Made by a program: the position numbers and the translations under genes. Under the pieces are notes generated by a model, which had not been told where the DNA came from, did no database searches, and saw only the letters and a list, made by a program, of their open reading frames with translations. Positions 30,023-39,145 of a stretch of 64,000 nt of DNA are shown here, piece after piece. Within the stretch, counting starts at the first letter, position 1; each line of letters opens with the position of its first letter. The stretch comes from Paracholeplasma vituli (GTDB taxonomy: Bacteria; Bacillota_I; Bacilli_A; Acholeplasmatales; UBA5453), in contig NZ_JAOEGN010000011.1 in assembly GCF_025446935.1 (NCBI RefSeq), positions 1 through 64,000 of the forward strand, written 5' to 3'.

Positions 30023-31032
30023 ACCTCTGGCAAGCTTTCAGTGACTTATTCTTAAAAATGACTTGGCTGAGTGATTTTTTCGAATGGTTATTTCAAACTT
30101 TAGGGTTAACACCCGATTCACCATTTTATGCTGGCATTGTCTTCTTCTTTTTCGATGTCATCAAAATTTTCATCTTGTTATCCATTTTGATCTTCTTATC
30201 GAGTTATATTCAGTCTTATTTTACCCCAGAAAAAACGCAAGCCTTGTTGGGTAAGTTTAAAGGTTTATGGGCGAATACACTCGGGGCTTTAATGGGTACA
30301 GTGACGCCTTTTTGTTCGTGTTCATCGATTCCGATTTTTATTGGATTCACGAAAGCAGGCTTACCGATTGGTGTGACCTTCTCATTCTTAATTTCATCGC
30401 CTATGGTAGACCTCGCTTCGATTCTACTTCTCGCAACCATTTTTAATGGGTGGGTCGCACTGGCTTACGTCGTTACTGGGTTACTCATCGCGATCATCGG
30501 TGGGTGTTTAATTAGCCTGCTTAAAATGGAAAAATATGTCGAAGAGTTTGTTAAAGAACCCACACCTATGATGATGACCGATTTAGGTGAAGTTTTACCC
30601 ATGACTAAAAAAGACCGCATGCATTACGCATTCAATCAAGTGAAAGAAATCATTCATAGAGTATGGCTTTATGTATTAATTGGGGTGGGAATTGGCGCGA
30701 TTATTCACGGCTACATACCACAATCCTTTATTGAATCCATCTTAGGTCAAGATAACCCATTCTCGGTATTAATCGCGACACTTGTGGGGATTCCGATGTA
30801 CGCAGATATCTTTGGAACACTACCAATCGCGGAAGCTTTAGTGTCTAAAGGGGTCGGTTTAGGCACTGTTTTAGCCTTTATGATGGCTGTTACGACACTA
30901 TCCTTACCTTCGCTCATTTTATTAAAGAAAGTCGTTAAACCCCGTTTACTTTTTACCTTTTTAGGGATTGTTACGACAGGGATTATACTCGTCGGTTACT
31001 TATTCAACGCGTTAGGTTATTTATTCATATAG
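30019..31032 (+). CDS. ArsP/YraQ-type (DUF318, UPF0718) permease
   Basis: This 337-residue membrane protein has about eight helices. The conserved GTVTPFCSCSSIPIFIGFTKAG motif, with a Cys-Ser-Cys triplet, is the hallmark of the DUF318/ArsP permease family. ISSPMVDLASI and a mirrored GIPMYADIFGTLPIAEAL complete the two-fold pattern. Characterised ArsP members export trivalent organoarsenicals; other members are of unknown substrate. The operon context (ArsR with CxC upstream, thioredoxin-like protein downstream) supports a metalloid export role. Confidence 0.88.
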   Translation: MNLWQAFSDLFLKMTWLSDFFEWLFQTLGLTPDSPFYAGIVFFFFDVIKIFILLSILIFLSSYIQSYFTPEKTQALLGKFKGLWANTLGALMGTVTPFCSCSSIPIFIGFTKAGLPIGVTFSFLISSPMVDLASILLLATIFNGWVALAYVVTGLLIAIIGGCLISLLKMEKYVEEFVKEPTPMMMTDLGEVLPMTKKDRMHYAFNQVKEIIHRVWLYVLIGVGIGAIIHGYIPQSFIESILGQDNPFSVLIATLVGIPMYADIFGTLPIAEALVSKGVGLGTVLAFMMAVTTLSLPSLILLKKVVKPRLLFTFLGIVTTGIILVGYLFNALGYLFI

Positions 31033-31042
31033 GAGGCTACAC

Positions 31043-31303
31043 ATGGAAATCAAAGTCTTAGGTTCAGGCTGTGCCAATTGTAAAAAGCTTTATGAGAATG
31101 TATCTAAAGCGGTCAGTGAAATGGGGTTAGATGCACAAGTATTATATGTTACAGATTTAAAAGCGATCGCACAATCTGGTTTGATGAGAACCCCAGGGGT
31201 GGTTGTCGATAACGTGATTGTGACTTATGGTCGTGTATTAACTATCGAAGAAACGAAAAAACTCATTGAGAATTTTGACCGTTTAAGAGCTAGAAAATTA
31301 TAG
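31043..31303 (+). CDS. Small thioredoxin-like redox protein (CANC)
   Basis: This 86-residue minimal thioredoxin fold has the active site GSGCANCKKLYENV (CxxC near residues 10-13) and a cis-Pro segment GLMRTPGVVVDN. The size and GSGC start match the small redox-active disulfide proteins that regularly accompany ArsR/DUF318 permease genes. It lies 10 bases downstream of the permease with AGGAGG as ribosome site. It probably reduces or hands over the permease substrate, but this has not been shown for the family. Confidence 0.9.
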   Translation: MEIKVLGSGCANCKKLYENVSKAVSEMGLDAQVLYVTDLKAIAQSGLMRTPGVVVDNVIVTYGRVLTIEETKKLIENFDRLRARKL

Positions 31304-31306
31304 AAA

Positions 31307-31334
31307 AAACCAAGTGCTTTTATACACTTGGTTT
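31307..31334 (-). terminator. Terminator between converging arsR operon and recD2
   Basis: AAACCAAGTG (31307-31316) and CACTTGGTTT (31325-31334) form a 10-base-pair stem. A TTTTTT run follows on the minus strand (31309-31304). The plus strand has no good T run. Confidence 0.85.
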
Positions 31335-31340
31335 CAAAGT

Positions 31341-33542
31341 TTATTCCAAAAAGTCGTACGGCGACACATCAACTTCGACAGATTCTATGGACTCATTTAG
31401 ATAGTGAGCCAAACGGGTCTGTCTTTTTTCATTCAACACCTTAGAAGCTTGTTCGATTAGTCTTAAGTCTCCTAATAAGGATAAATGGGTTTTGGTTCTG
31501 GTGATGCCAGTATAAAGTAGTTCCTTACGCAGTAATCTCATATAAGCTCTTACTAAAGGCATAATGACAACTTTGTATTCAGACCCTTGAGATTTATGGA
31601 TTGAAATCGCGTAGGCGTGGTTTAAGTCTTCTAAGTCCCCTTTTTGGAATGGGATCACATGGTCATCAAAAGAGATATAGATGATGTCTTCGTTGTCTTT
31701 GGATTTTGAGATGTCTTTAATGATTCCGATATCCCCATTCATAATGCCTTTTTCAGGGGAGTTCGTGAGTTGAATGACTTTATCGCCAATCGTGAAGACT
31801 TTTTCACCATACGTGATGGTTTTAGAAAATGTCATTAAGGTTTCTTGTAAGGCTTTATTCACAGCGTCAATCCCAAGTGGGCCTTTATACATTGGGATTA
31901 AGACTTGAATGTCTTCATATAAATCATACCCCATCGATAAGGCTTGTTTGATGGTTTCTTTGATTGTATCGATGATTTTATTCGGTTCAAGATACATGAA
32001 CTTAATGTCTTCTCTCGATTCAAAATCGGTATCTTCAACACGTTGTTCGTTCACCACTTGAGCGAGTCCAATGATATTCGAATTCTTCGCTTGGCGGTGA
32101 ATTTCTTTTAATCGAATCACCGGGACTTGGTTAGAAGCGATGATATCACCTAAGACATACCCAGGTCCAACCGATGGCAACTGGTCTTCATCCCCTACGA
32201 TAATCACCTGTGTATGAGCAGGAATCGACTTAAAGAGGTTTTCAGCTAAGAAGATATCAATCATTGATGCTTCATCAATAACAACTAAATCGTGTGGCAG
32301 TTGATAGTTCTCGTTATATAAGAAAATGCCGTCATAATTATAGCCTAGCGCGCGGTGAATCGTCATCGCTTTGACATTCATCACGGCTTGCATCCGGCGT
32401 GAAGCACGTCCGGTCGGCGCGACTAAGAGAATCTCTTCACTCGCAGACTCTAAGCCTAAGTCAATCTTATTGAGTTTTGAATACACATACAATATCCCTG
32501 AAATAACCGTGGTTTTTCCTGTACCAGGTCCCCCAGTAACAACTGAGATTGAGGATGAAAGTGCGGATAATATCGCGTCTTTTTGTTTTTCAGTATATTC
32601 AATCCCTAAATCAAACTGTGCCCGCTCAATCAAGTTTAAGATTTCATTGGTACGGTCTTCGATCGGTACCATCAAACGCTTGATATGATTCGATACAGCG
32701 AGTTCGGTATCGTAAATAGTTTTTAAGAAATACTTATTGTCTTCTTGTAAGAGGTGATTCGATTCGATGAGTCGATTTAAACCTTCTGATTTCTTTTGAT
32801 CAGAAATCTCAGGTAACATCACCTCATAAATCGTATCGAGTTGCTTATTAAATAAGAAGGTATCCCCTTTCGAGAATGAATAGGTTTTGATCCCGTAAAG
32901 AATTGCGGCTTCAACCCGTCTTGGGTCATCCTTTTTAATTGAGAAAAGTTCAGCGATGGCGTCTGCTTTTTGGAAGCCGACCCCTTCGATGTCTTCGATC
33001 AATCGATATGGGTTATTTTGTAAAACAGATAGCGTCTCATCTTTATACTTATTGAATAGTCTCATCGCCATCTTTGAAGATAAGCCATACCCATAGAGTT
33101 TCACAAGCGTTGATTCGATCACTTGATTGTCGTAGAGTTGTTGATAAAAGCGTTCGATTTGAAGTCGGTTTAAACCAACTTCCATCAAAATGAGTTTATC
33201 GTCTAAGATCTTTTTGATCGCTTGATCGCCAAATAAATCAACCATCTTACGGGCTTTGACAGGTCCAATCCCTGTGAATAAGTCTGAAGATAGATAGGCG
33301 ATTAGGCCTTCTTTATTTTGGACATCGGCTTTATCAAAAGCGATGACTTTATATTGAATCCCATACTTTGGATGGGTCGTTTCTTCACAGTTAAATGTAT
33401 AGGTAACTTCTTTCGAAAGTTCAGGAAAATACCCAGTCATGATGACTTCGGATTCATCCTCTAGGATCACTTTCGCAATCGAATACCCGTTATCTTGATT
33501 TCTAAATAAATAATGGGTGACATTACCGGTTAATATTCTCAT
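31341..33542 (-). CDS. recD2: RecD2 family ATP-dependent DNA helicase
   Basis: This 733-residue superfamily 1 helicase resembles the stand-alone RecD2 proteins that work in DNA repair and replication-fork upkeep. The N-terminal region (about 1-300) carries a helix-hairpin-helix-like region (LSSDLFTGIGPVKARKMVDLFG, and IEDIEGVGFQKADAIAELF). The helicase core has Walker A GGPGTGKTTVISG, DEASMIDIFLAE, VGDEDQLPSVGPG, and the C-terminal SIHKSQGSEYKVVIMP and YTGITRTKTHL. It overlaps the MFS gene by 4 bases and is the last gene in a run that starts at nadD. Confidence 0.93.
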   Translation of the reverse strand: MRILTGNVTHYLFRNQDNGYSIAKVILEDESEVIMTGYFPELSKEVTYTFNCEETTHPKYGIQYKVIAFDKADVQNKEGLIAYLSSDLFTGIGPVKARKMVDLFGDQAIKKILDDKLILMEVGLNRLQIERFYQQLYDNQVIESTLVKLYGYGLSSKMAMRLFNKYKDETLSVLQNNPYRLIEDIEGVGFQKADAIAELFSIKKDDPRRVEAAILYGIKTYSFSKGDTFLFNKQLDTIYEVMLPEISDQKKSEGLNRLIESNHLLQEDNKYFLKTIYDTELAVSNHIKRLMVPIEDRTNEILNLIERAQFDLGIEYTEKQKDAILSALSSSISVVTGGPGTGKTTVISGILYVYSKLNKIDLGLESASEEILLVAPTGRASRRMQAVMNVKAMTIHRALGYNYDGIFLYNENYQLPHDLVVIDEASMIDIFLAENLFKSIPAHTQVIIVGDEDQLPSVGPGYVLGDIIASNQVPVIRLKEIHRQAKNSNIIGLAQVVNEQRVEDTDFESREDIKFMYLEPNKIIDTIKETIKQALSMGYDLYEDIQVLIPMYKGPLGIDAVNKALQETLMTFSKTITYGEKVFTIGDKVIQLTNSPEKGIMNGDIGIIKDISKSKDNEDIIYISFDDHVIPFQKGDLEDLNHAYAISIHKSQGSEYKVVIMPLVRAYMRLLRKELLYTGITRTKTHLSLLGDLRLIEQASKVLNEKRQTRLAHYLNESIESVEVDVSPYDFLE

Positions 33543-34708
33543 ACTTTCACCCGCTTATTGTATATAAATAATAAAACGGCACTGATTCCTAAAATACCGG
33601 ATAACACAATAAACATCCAAACCCCAATATCGTCATAAATGAGTCCAGCGATGAGTGGTCCGATGATCGCGCCTAATGAAATCGCACTTTGACGAGACCC
33701 CATTAAGACCCCAGGTGAGATTTCAGTGTACTTCGATAAATGGTAAGCCACAGCGGGTTCATAAATAGCTTTACCCGCGGTGTAGACCATAAAGAACGTA
33801 TACCCCCAAAGTAGGAAATGGCTTTGATTGAGTCCAAACGTTAAGGCTGTAAAAACAGCTTGAAGAATGACTACAACCAACAAGGTTTTCGTTTCTTTGA
33901 AGTGTCTATTGAGATAAGGTACGACGAGAAAACTGACCAACAACGTGACCATTCCAGTCGTAAAGACTAAGGTACCAATCGTTGAAGGCATATACCCTAA
34001 GTCGGTAATATACATATCTAGATATTTTGAAAAGTTGGTTTGTGCAATCGAAACCAACGCGATGATGATAATGAGTAAGAAGAGTTCTTTGGATAACTCT
34101 TTGATTTGTAAAAGTTGCGCAATCGCACTTTGACGTTTTTTAACGATTTTCACTTCTTCATCCATTCGAATGAATAGTAGCGTAAAGATAGCCAATAGGA
34201 TATTGAATCCCGCTTGAATGTACATCAAGACCGATTCTTGACCCACAAAATAATCGCCAATGGTTCCGCCAATATAGTAACCCAATGTTGATCCAATGAC
34301 ATTGAACGCTACAAAAAGCGAAATCAGTTTCGCTTTATTTCGGCCAAAGGCTGGATTGACAGAGATGTGGGCTAAACCATTAGAAAGAATGGCACAGGCG
34401 AAAATGCCAGCTGTGAATCTAACTAAAATGATTAAATAGACGTTTGTAAAATATCCAAACAATAATTGTGAAATCGCGTAGCCTAAGATACCAATAAAGG
34501 CGACCATCGTTCGGTTCTTTTGGTCACCTAAATTACCCCAAATCGGAGCGAATATGAATTGTCCTAAGTTCATGCTGGCAAATAAGACACCAAACAGTGA
34601 TTTATTAATCCCGATGGAGTCTAAATGCGCTGGGGTTACAGGATGGGCTAAATTCATCCCGAGTCCAACTAAGAGTGAAAAGGCAAGTAAGAGCCAAGCT
34701 TTATGCAT
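33539..34708 (-). CDS. MFS transporter
   Basis: This 389-residue protein with twelve predicted membrane helices is of the major facilitator superfamily. The loop between helices 2 and 3 reads APIWGNLGDQKNRTMVAF, the family G-x(3)-D-x(2)-G/N-R/K-R motif. A second-half counterpart is less clear. Short-chain drug/proton antiporters and sugar exporters share this layout, so the substrate is open. It overlaps mnmA by one base and recD2 by four, and is clearly part of their operon. Confidence 0.88.
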   Translation of the reverse strand: MHKAWLLLAFSLLVGLGMNLAHPVTPAHLDSIGINKSLFGVLFASMNLGQFIFAPIWGNLGDQKNRTMVAFIGILGYAISQLLFGYFTNVYLIILVRFTAGIFACAILSNGLAHISVNPAFGRNKAKLISLFVAFNVIGSTLGYYIGGTIGDYFVGQESVLMYIQAGFNILLAIFTLLFIRMDEEVKIVKKRQSAIAQLLQIKELSKELFLLIIIIALVSIAQTNFSKYLDMYITDLGYMPSTIGTLVFTTGMVTLLVSFLVVPYLNRHFKETKTLLVVVILQAVFTALTFGLNQSHFLLWGYTFFMVYTAGKAIYEPAVAYHLSKYTEISPGVLMGSRQSAISLGAIIGPLIAGLIYDDIGVWMFIVLSGILGISAVLLFIYNKRVKV

Positions 34709-35835
34709 CAGTAGTTTCTTCTTTCTTCATTCATATATACGGTATCGATGAAGCCGCCTGCCACACAGACATCGCCTTCATAAATCGCGCACGCTTGACC
34801 CGGGGTCACAGCGCGAACGGTGGTTGGATAGGTGACTTCCAAAGTGGTGTCATCCAGCCATTTTAAAAATACATCGGTATCTTTTTGACGGTATCTAAAC
34901 TTCGCTGTAAAGGTTCTACCACTTAAGTCTTTTTCATAACGCCAGACGACGTCTTTGACGATACAACGGTTGGAATATAAGTATGGATGGTGGAAGCCTT
35001 GTTCAACGAACAAAATGTTCTTTTCGACATCCTTACCGACGACGAACCACGGTTCTAAATCGTATTCTTTTAATCCCCCGATACCCAAACCTTTACGTTG
35101 ACCAATGGTATAGTTCATCAAGCCATCGTGAGCTTTGATGAATGTCCCATCGAGTTTCGTCATTTTACCTGGTTTTTTATAGATGTAGTTACTTAAAAAT
35201 TGATTGAACTGACGTTCTCCAATAAAACAGATTCCAGTGGAGTCTTTCTTTACAGCGGTAGCGAGATTGTGTGCTTTCGCGATTTCTCTGACTTCTGGTT
35301 TATCAATATCCCCTAGTGGGAATAATGCTTTTTCAATTTGAGCTTCTGTGAGTTGTGATAAAAAGTAGGTTTGGTCTTTGTTATCGTCATGGGCACGTTT
35401 TAAGAGTACTTTTCCATTGACCATTTCCGTTTTCGCGTAATGTCCCATTGCGATGTAATCTGCATCTAAACTCTTCGCGTAGTGTAAGAACGCTTTGAAT
35501 TTGATTTCCGTATTACATAAAATATCTGGGTTTGGGGTTCTACCACGTTTATATTCACTTAAAAAATATTGAAATACTTGATCCCAATATTCTTGTGTAA
35601 AATCCACTTTATGGAGTTTGATACCAATTTGATTGGCTACTTTTAAGGCGTCTTGATAGTCGACTTCTTGAGCACACATCTCATCGTTGACGGTTGGATT
35701 GCCATACACGTCTTGATTCGCTGCCGAGTCCCAGTTGCGCATAAATACGCCTTCGACTTCATAGCCTAATTCTAAGAGTTTGATGGCTGCGACACTACTG
35801 TCGACACCACCGGATAAGCCTAGGATTACTTTCAT
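34708..35835 (-). CDS. mnmA: tRNA-specific 2-thiouridylase MnmA
   Basis: This 375-residue enzyme puts sulfur on U34 of Lys, Glu and Gln tRNAs. The PP-loop GLSGGVDSSVAA binds ATP. The two catalytic cysteines lie in NPDILCNTEIKF and DSTGICFIGER. GQRKGLGIGG and AVTPGQACAIYEGDVCVAGG follow, as in all MnmA proteins. The start has an ATGA overlap with nadE. Sulfur would be supplied by a cysteine desulfurase, which is not in the window. Confidence 0.96.
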   Translation of the reverse strand: MKVILGLSGGVDSSVAAIKLLELGYEVEGVFMRNWDSAANQDVYGNPTVNDEMCAQEVDYQDALKVANQIGIKLHKVDFTQEYWDQVFQYFLSEYKRGRTPNPDILCNTEIKFKAFLHYAKSLDADYIAMGHYAKTEMVNGKVLLKRAHDDNKDQTYFLSQLTEAQIEKALFPLGDIDKPEVREIAKAHNLATAVKKDSTGICFIGERQFNQFLSNYIYKKPGKMTKLDGTFIKAHDGLMNYTIGQRKGLGIGGLKEYDLEPWFVVGKDVEKNILFVEQGFHHPYLYSNRCIVKDVVWRYEKDLSGRTFTAKFRYRQKDTDVFLKWLDDTTLEVTYPTTVRAVTPGQACAIYEGDVCVAGGFIDTVYMNEERRNY

Positions 35836-37694
35836 TTAATCACCACTTTGATGTCACTAGGCATTCTAAAATCGCCTCTTGGTGAGAGCGTAATGTCTAG
35901 GATTTTAGGTCCGTCAGGTAAGACTTGACGTTTGAATTGCTGGTTGTAAAAACGGTTTAGGAAATAATTTGCACGGGTTTCAGCTTCTTCACTTGTGAGC
36001 TTAAAGACGTGCTTAAGTAAAAACGCCATTTTAGCGGGTTCATCACCGCAGCGTAAAAGTCTATGTAAGAGAAAATCGTTAATCATGTACTTCCCTAAAA
36101 TATCTTCTGTCTTTTGATTTTTAATGAGTTCAGGAGATACAGGGGTATGAACAACATCGAGTAAGGTTTCTTTTAAATTTTCATGGACAGTAGAATACAT
36201 TTCTACCATAAAACGTACTAAGGTTTTTGGTAAGCCTGCATTGATGCCATACATACTCATTTGATCGCCATTATAGGTCATAAACCCTAAGGCGATTTCG
36301 GATAAATCGCCAGTGCCTAAGACAATGCCTTTGTGTTTATTCGCTAGATTCATAAGTGTCATCGTGCGAATACGAGCCTGGGTATTCTCATAGGTAATAT
36401 CGGTCAAATTCGGGTCTTGGTCAATCATATCAAAATGTTTATGGGTTTCATCCACAATCGAAATTTCTTGATGGGTAATCCCCAGTTTTTTCATCAAAAT
36501 TAACGCATTTTCTTTGGTGCGGTCTGAGGTACCTAATCCAGGCATCGTAACCCCAAAGATACCTTTTGGGTCCCATCCTAAGAATTGATAGGTTTCATGG
36601 GCTATCAATAAGGCTAATGTCGAGTCTAACCCACCAGAAACCCCAATGACTAAAGTAGGTAAGTTGACATGTAATAAGCGTTTCGCAAGTGCTTGAACTT
36701 GAATGCGTTTGATGTCTTCAAACGCTTTTTTAGCTTGTTTTGGTTTTGGAACAAAAGGCATTTCATCGAGTTTTTTTGAAAACTCAAAGTTTGGATCGTC
36801 GGTGAAACTGACCGGAATGCGTGTTACATCCATCTTCATACGGTGTAACGCATCTTTTAAGTTCGTATCATGACGTCTGGTGAAATGGATCTCACCAAAA
36901 TCCACTTCAGTGAGTAACACTTTAGTGGTCGGGCTATTGAAGAATTTTTCATCACGAAGTTGGCCATTAATCGCGACCATATTGTGTCCTGAAAACACGG
37001 TGTCTGAAGAGGATTCCATCATCCCTGAGGAGACATAGACATAGGCTCCTGCATTACGGCGTGAGTTTTCAATCACGACCATCCGTCTAGAAGCTTCTTT
37101 GTCTAAATACTCATTAGAAGCAGATAAGTTTAAAATCATATTCGCGCCGTTTAACGCTAGCGCATTCCCTGGTGAAAAGTTTGTCCACATATCTTGACAA
37201 ATTTCGACACCAAAACGGATATTTTTATCATTATCTTCAAAAATCAAATCGCCAAACGGCACCATTTGATTCAAGAGTAGTACTTCTTTGAGTTGAATAT
37301 CTAAGCCGGAGTTGAACCAGCGTTTTTCATAATATTCATAGGTATTTGGTAAATACTTCTTCGGGATCACACCAAGGATTTTATTCCCTTGAATCACTAT
37401 AGCGGTGTTATATAAAACCCCTTCAATATCTAAAGGTAGACCTACCAATAAAATCCCTTTAAAGGTCGATTCATTTAAGAGTCTTTGAAGTTCTCTTTTC
37501 GCAGTTTGAATTAAACTGTCTTGGTAAAAAAGGTCACCGCACGTATACCCAGTAATGGATAACTCAGGAAAAAGTGCGATGCCGGTATTTAAACCGTCAA
37601 TCGCTTTTAGTATTTCATTGACATTGTAGACTGGGTTTCCGACTTCCACACTTGGGGTCACTAAAGCCAGTTTGAGAAATCCTTCACGATACAT
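35832..37694 (-). CDS. nadE: Glutamine-dependent NAD synthetase
   Basis: The ATG at 37694 with GGAGT 9 bases upstream is preferred over an in-frame GTG at 37703. The 620-residue two-domain enzyme makes NAD from deamido-NAD, using ammonia released from glutamine. The N-terminal nitrilase-type glutaminase has Glu in ALFPELSITGYTCGD, Lys in VIPKKYLPN and Cys in FGVEICQDMW. The C-terminal synthetase has the PP-loop GVSGGLDSTLALL and the GTGDLSEIALGF motif. It follows nadD in the same operon, so the last two steps of NAD synthesis are together. Confidence 0.96.
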   Translation of the reverse strand: MYREGFLKLALVTPSVEVGNPVYNVNEILKAIDGLNTGIALFPELSITGYTCGDLFYQDSLIQTAKRELQRLLNESTFKGILLVGLPLDIEGVLYNTAIVIQGNKILGVIPKKYLPNTYEYYEKRWFNSGLDIQLKEVLLLNQMVPFGDLIFEDNDKNIRFGVEICQDMWTNFSPGNALALNGANMILNLSASNEYLDKEASRRMVVIENSRRNAGAYVYVSSGMMESSSDTVFSGHNMVAINGQLRDEKFFNSPTTKVLLTEVDFGEIHFTRRHDTNLKDALHRMKMDVTRIPVSFTDDPNFEFSKKLDEMPFVPKPKQAKKAFEDIKRIQVQALAKRLLHVNLPTLVIGVSGGLDSTLALLIAHETYQFLGWDPKGIFGVTMPGLGTSDRTKENALILMKKLGITHQEISIVDETHKHFDMIDQDPNLTDITYENTQARIRTMTLMNLANKHKGIVLGTGDLSEIALGFMTYNGDQMSMYGINAGLPKTLVRFMVEMYSTVHENLKETLLDVVHTPVSPELIKNQKTEDILGKYMINDFLLHRLLRCGDEPAKMAFLLKHVFKLTSEEAETRANYFLNRFYNQQFKRQVLPDGPKILDITLSPRGDFRMPSDIKVVIK

Positions 37695-37699
37695 AGGGG

Positions 37700-38263
37700 T
37701 CACACTCCATATAGATGATGCTTATAGATATAATCTAAGACCTTGGGTTCAATCATGTCTTGATAGCGAACTGGGTCTTTTCGAAATAAGGAAGACGCGG
37801 TAGAGATGTCTAATGATACCACATCGAAATGGTCTTGATATAAAGGGTAATGCTTAAGGATTTTATCTTTCGCGCTACCATTACGGTCAATCGCGATGAA
37901 CTGATTTTCTTTAAGTAAGCGTTCGTATTCAATCCAGTTCGGTAAATCGAGTAAGTTATCTAACCCTAAAACAAACTTTACGGGTTCATTGTATTGGATT
38001 TTAAAATGATCTAACGCAGACACACTGCCTTTAAAAGGTGGGTGCTGTTCAATATCTGAAACCAATACGGAAGGCACGTGGTTGGTTAGGATTTCAAGCA
38101 TCGCTTTACGGTGTTTAAAATCGATCAATTCTGGCTTTGGATATGCCGAACCCACTGGTAAAAAGATAAAAAGCGATGGTTGATATCGACTCATTAGCGT
38201 TTCAAAAATTGTTTTGTGTGCCTTGGTCGGTGGGTTGAATGCCCCACCAAAGACTAAAATCAT
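37700..38263 (-). CDS. nadD: Nicotinate-nucleotide adenylyltransferase
   Basis: The start at 38263 gives MILVFGGAFNPPTKAHKTIFE, the nucleotidyltransferase GGxFxPxxxxH motif with His in the second position, after a GGTGATGGT ribosome site. The 187-residue enzyme adenylates nicotinate mononucleotide to deamido-NAD. FLPVGSAYPKP is the substrate loop, and ISTASSLFRKD replaces the ISSTxIR segment near the end. A -10 (TATAAT, 38279-38284 on the minus strand) lies so close that the untranslated leader would be only about 10 bases long. It heads the nadD-nadE-mnmA-MFS-recD2 run. Confidence 0.92.
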   Translation of the reverse strand: MILVFGGAFNPPTKAHKTIFETLMSRYQPSLFIFLPVGSAYPKPELIDFKHRKAMLEILTNHVPSVLVSDIEQHPPFKGSVSALDHFKIQYNEPVKFVLGLDNLLDLPNWIEYERLLKENQFIAIDRNGSAKDKILKHYPLYQDHFDVVSLDISTASSLFRKDPVRYQDMIEPKVLDYIYKHHLYGV

Positions 38264-38278
38264 ACCATCACCGCACAT

Positions 38279-38339
38279 ATTATATCATACTCTATGAGTA
38301 TTTATAGTCAGTGATGATTCAGATGTGCTATGATATAAT
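38279..38339. promoter_or_regulatory. Divergent promoters of nadD (-) and plsC (+)
   Basis: On the minus strand TGATATAAT gives an extended -10 at 38279-38287 for nadD. On the plus strand TGATATAAT at 38331-38339 gives the same element for plsC. Both lack clear -35 boxes. Confidence 0.6.
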
Positions 38340-38371
38340 AGTTAAGTAGTTAATCTTATTTAGGGGTCATT

Positions 38372-39145
38372 ATGGAACCAAACGACGATTTAAAACCCAA
38401 AACCGAAAATGAGCATACGTTTAAAACCATTGAAGCGAAGCCGGTAGATTTACCACCTGACTTTGACTACTTTGGTCAAAAGTGGCATCGCCGTATTCTA
38501 TCGAAGATCTTGGTTTTCTTAATCAAGGTTATTTTTGTCTATATCTACGGCTACTTCTTCTTACGTTTCCGCGTCCGTAATAAAAAGATTATGAAGCAGT
38601 ACCGTAAAAAAGGCGCTGTCATCGTATCTAACCATGTCCACCAATTTGATTCCTTCTTACTTGGGGCTTCGTTTTATCCAAAGCGTATTTACTACACCAT
38701 GTTAAAATCGAACCTCGGTTTGCCAATTGTAGGTAAACTATTTCATATCATTGGTGGCGCACCCATTCCGGATACTAAAGAAGGAATTTTGCGTTATCAA
38801 ACCTTGTTAAATGAACGTTTACACCACAGCAATATCATCGCTGTATTCCCTGAAGCCTCCCTGCGTCCTTACTGTGACCACATTCGTCCTTTTAAAAAAG
38901 GAGCATTTCGTTTCGCATTTAACGCGAATGTTGATATAATACCTATGGTATTTATATTCAAGAAACCGAAAGGCTTTTATAAGTACCTTAAGCGCAAACC
39001 GTGTGTAGAATTGCATATTTTGGACCCCTACCAATTAAAACAACTAGAGACCAAATACGAGACGTTATCTTTTAACACTGAAGAACTTCAGAAGATAATT
39101 ACTGCATACTACAATACGCACAGTGACTATGTAGGAGGTAATTAA
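38372..39145 (+). CDS. plsC: 1-acyl-sn-glycerol-3-phosphate acyltransferase (PlsC family)
   Basis: This 257-residue membrane-associated acyltransferase makes phosphatidic acid from lysophosphatidic acid. The catalytic HX4D motif is NHVHQFD, preceded by VIVS. The phosphate-binding motif appears as FPEASLRPYCDHIRPFKKGAF, with the usual EGxR replaced by EASLR. One membrane helix lies near residues 45-65. It is followed with no gap by a Fur-family gene, so both are translated from one message. Confidence 0.9.
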   Translation: MEPNDDLKPKTENEHTFKTIEAKPVDLPPDFDYFGQKWHRRILSKILVFLIKVIFVYIYGYFFLRFRVRNKKIMKQYRKKGAVIVSNHVHQFDSFLLGASFYPKRIYYTMLKSNLGLPIVGKLFHIIGGAPIPDTKEGILRYQTLLNERLHHSNIIAVFPEASLRPYCDHIRPFKKGAFRFAFNANVDIIPMVFIFKKPKGFYKYLKRKPCVELHILDPYQLKQLETKYETLSFNTEELQKIITAYYNTHSDYVGGN

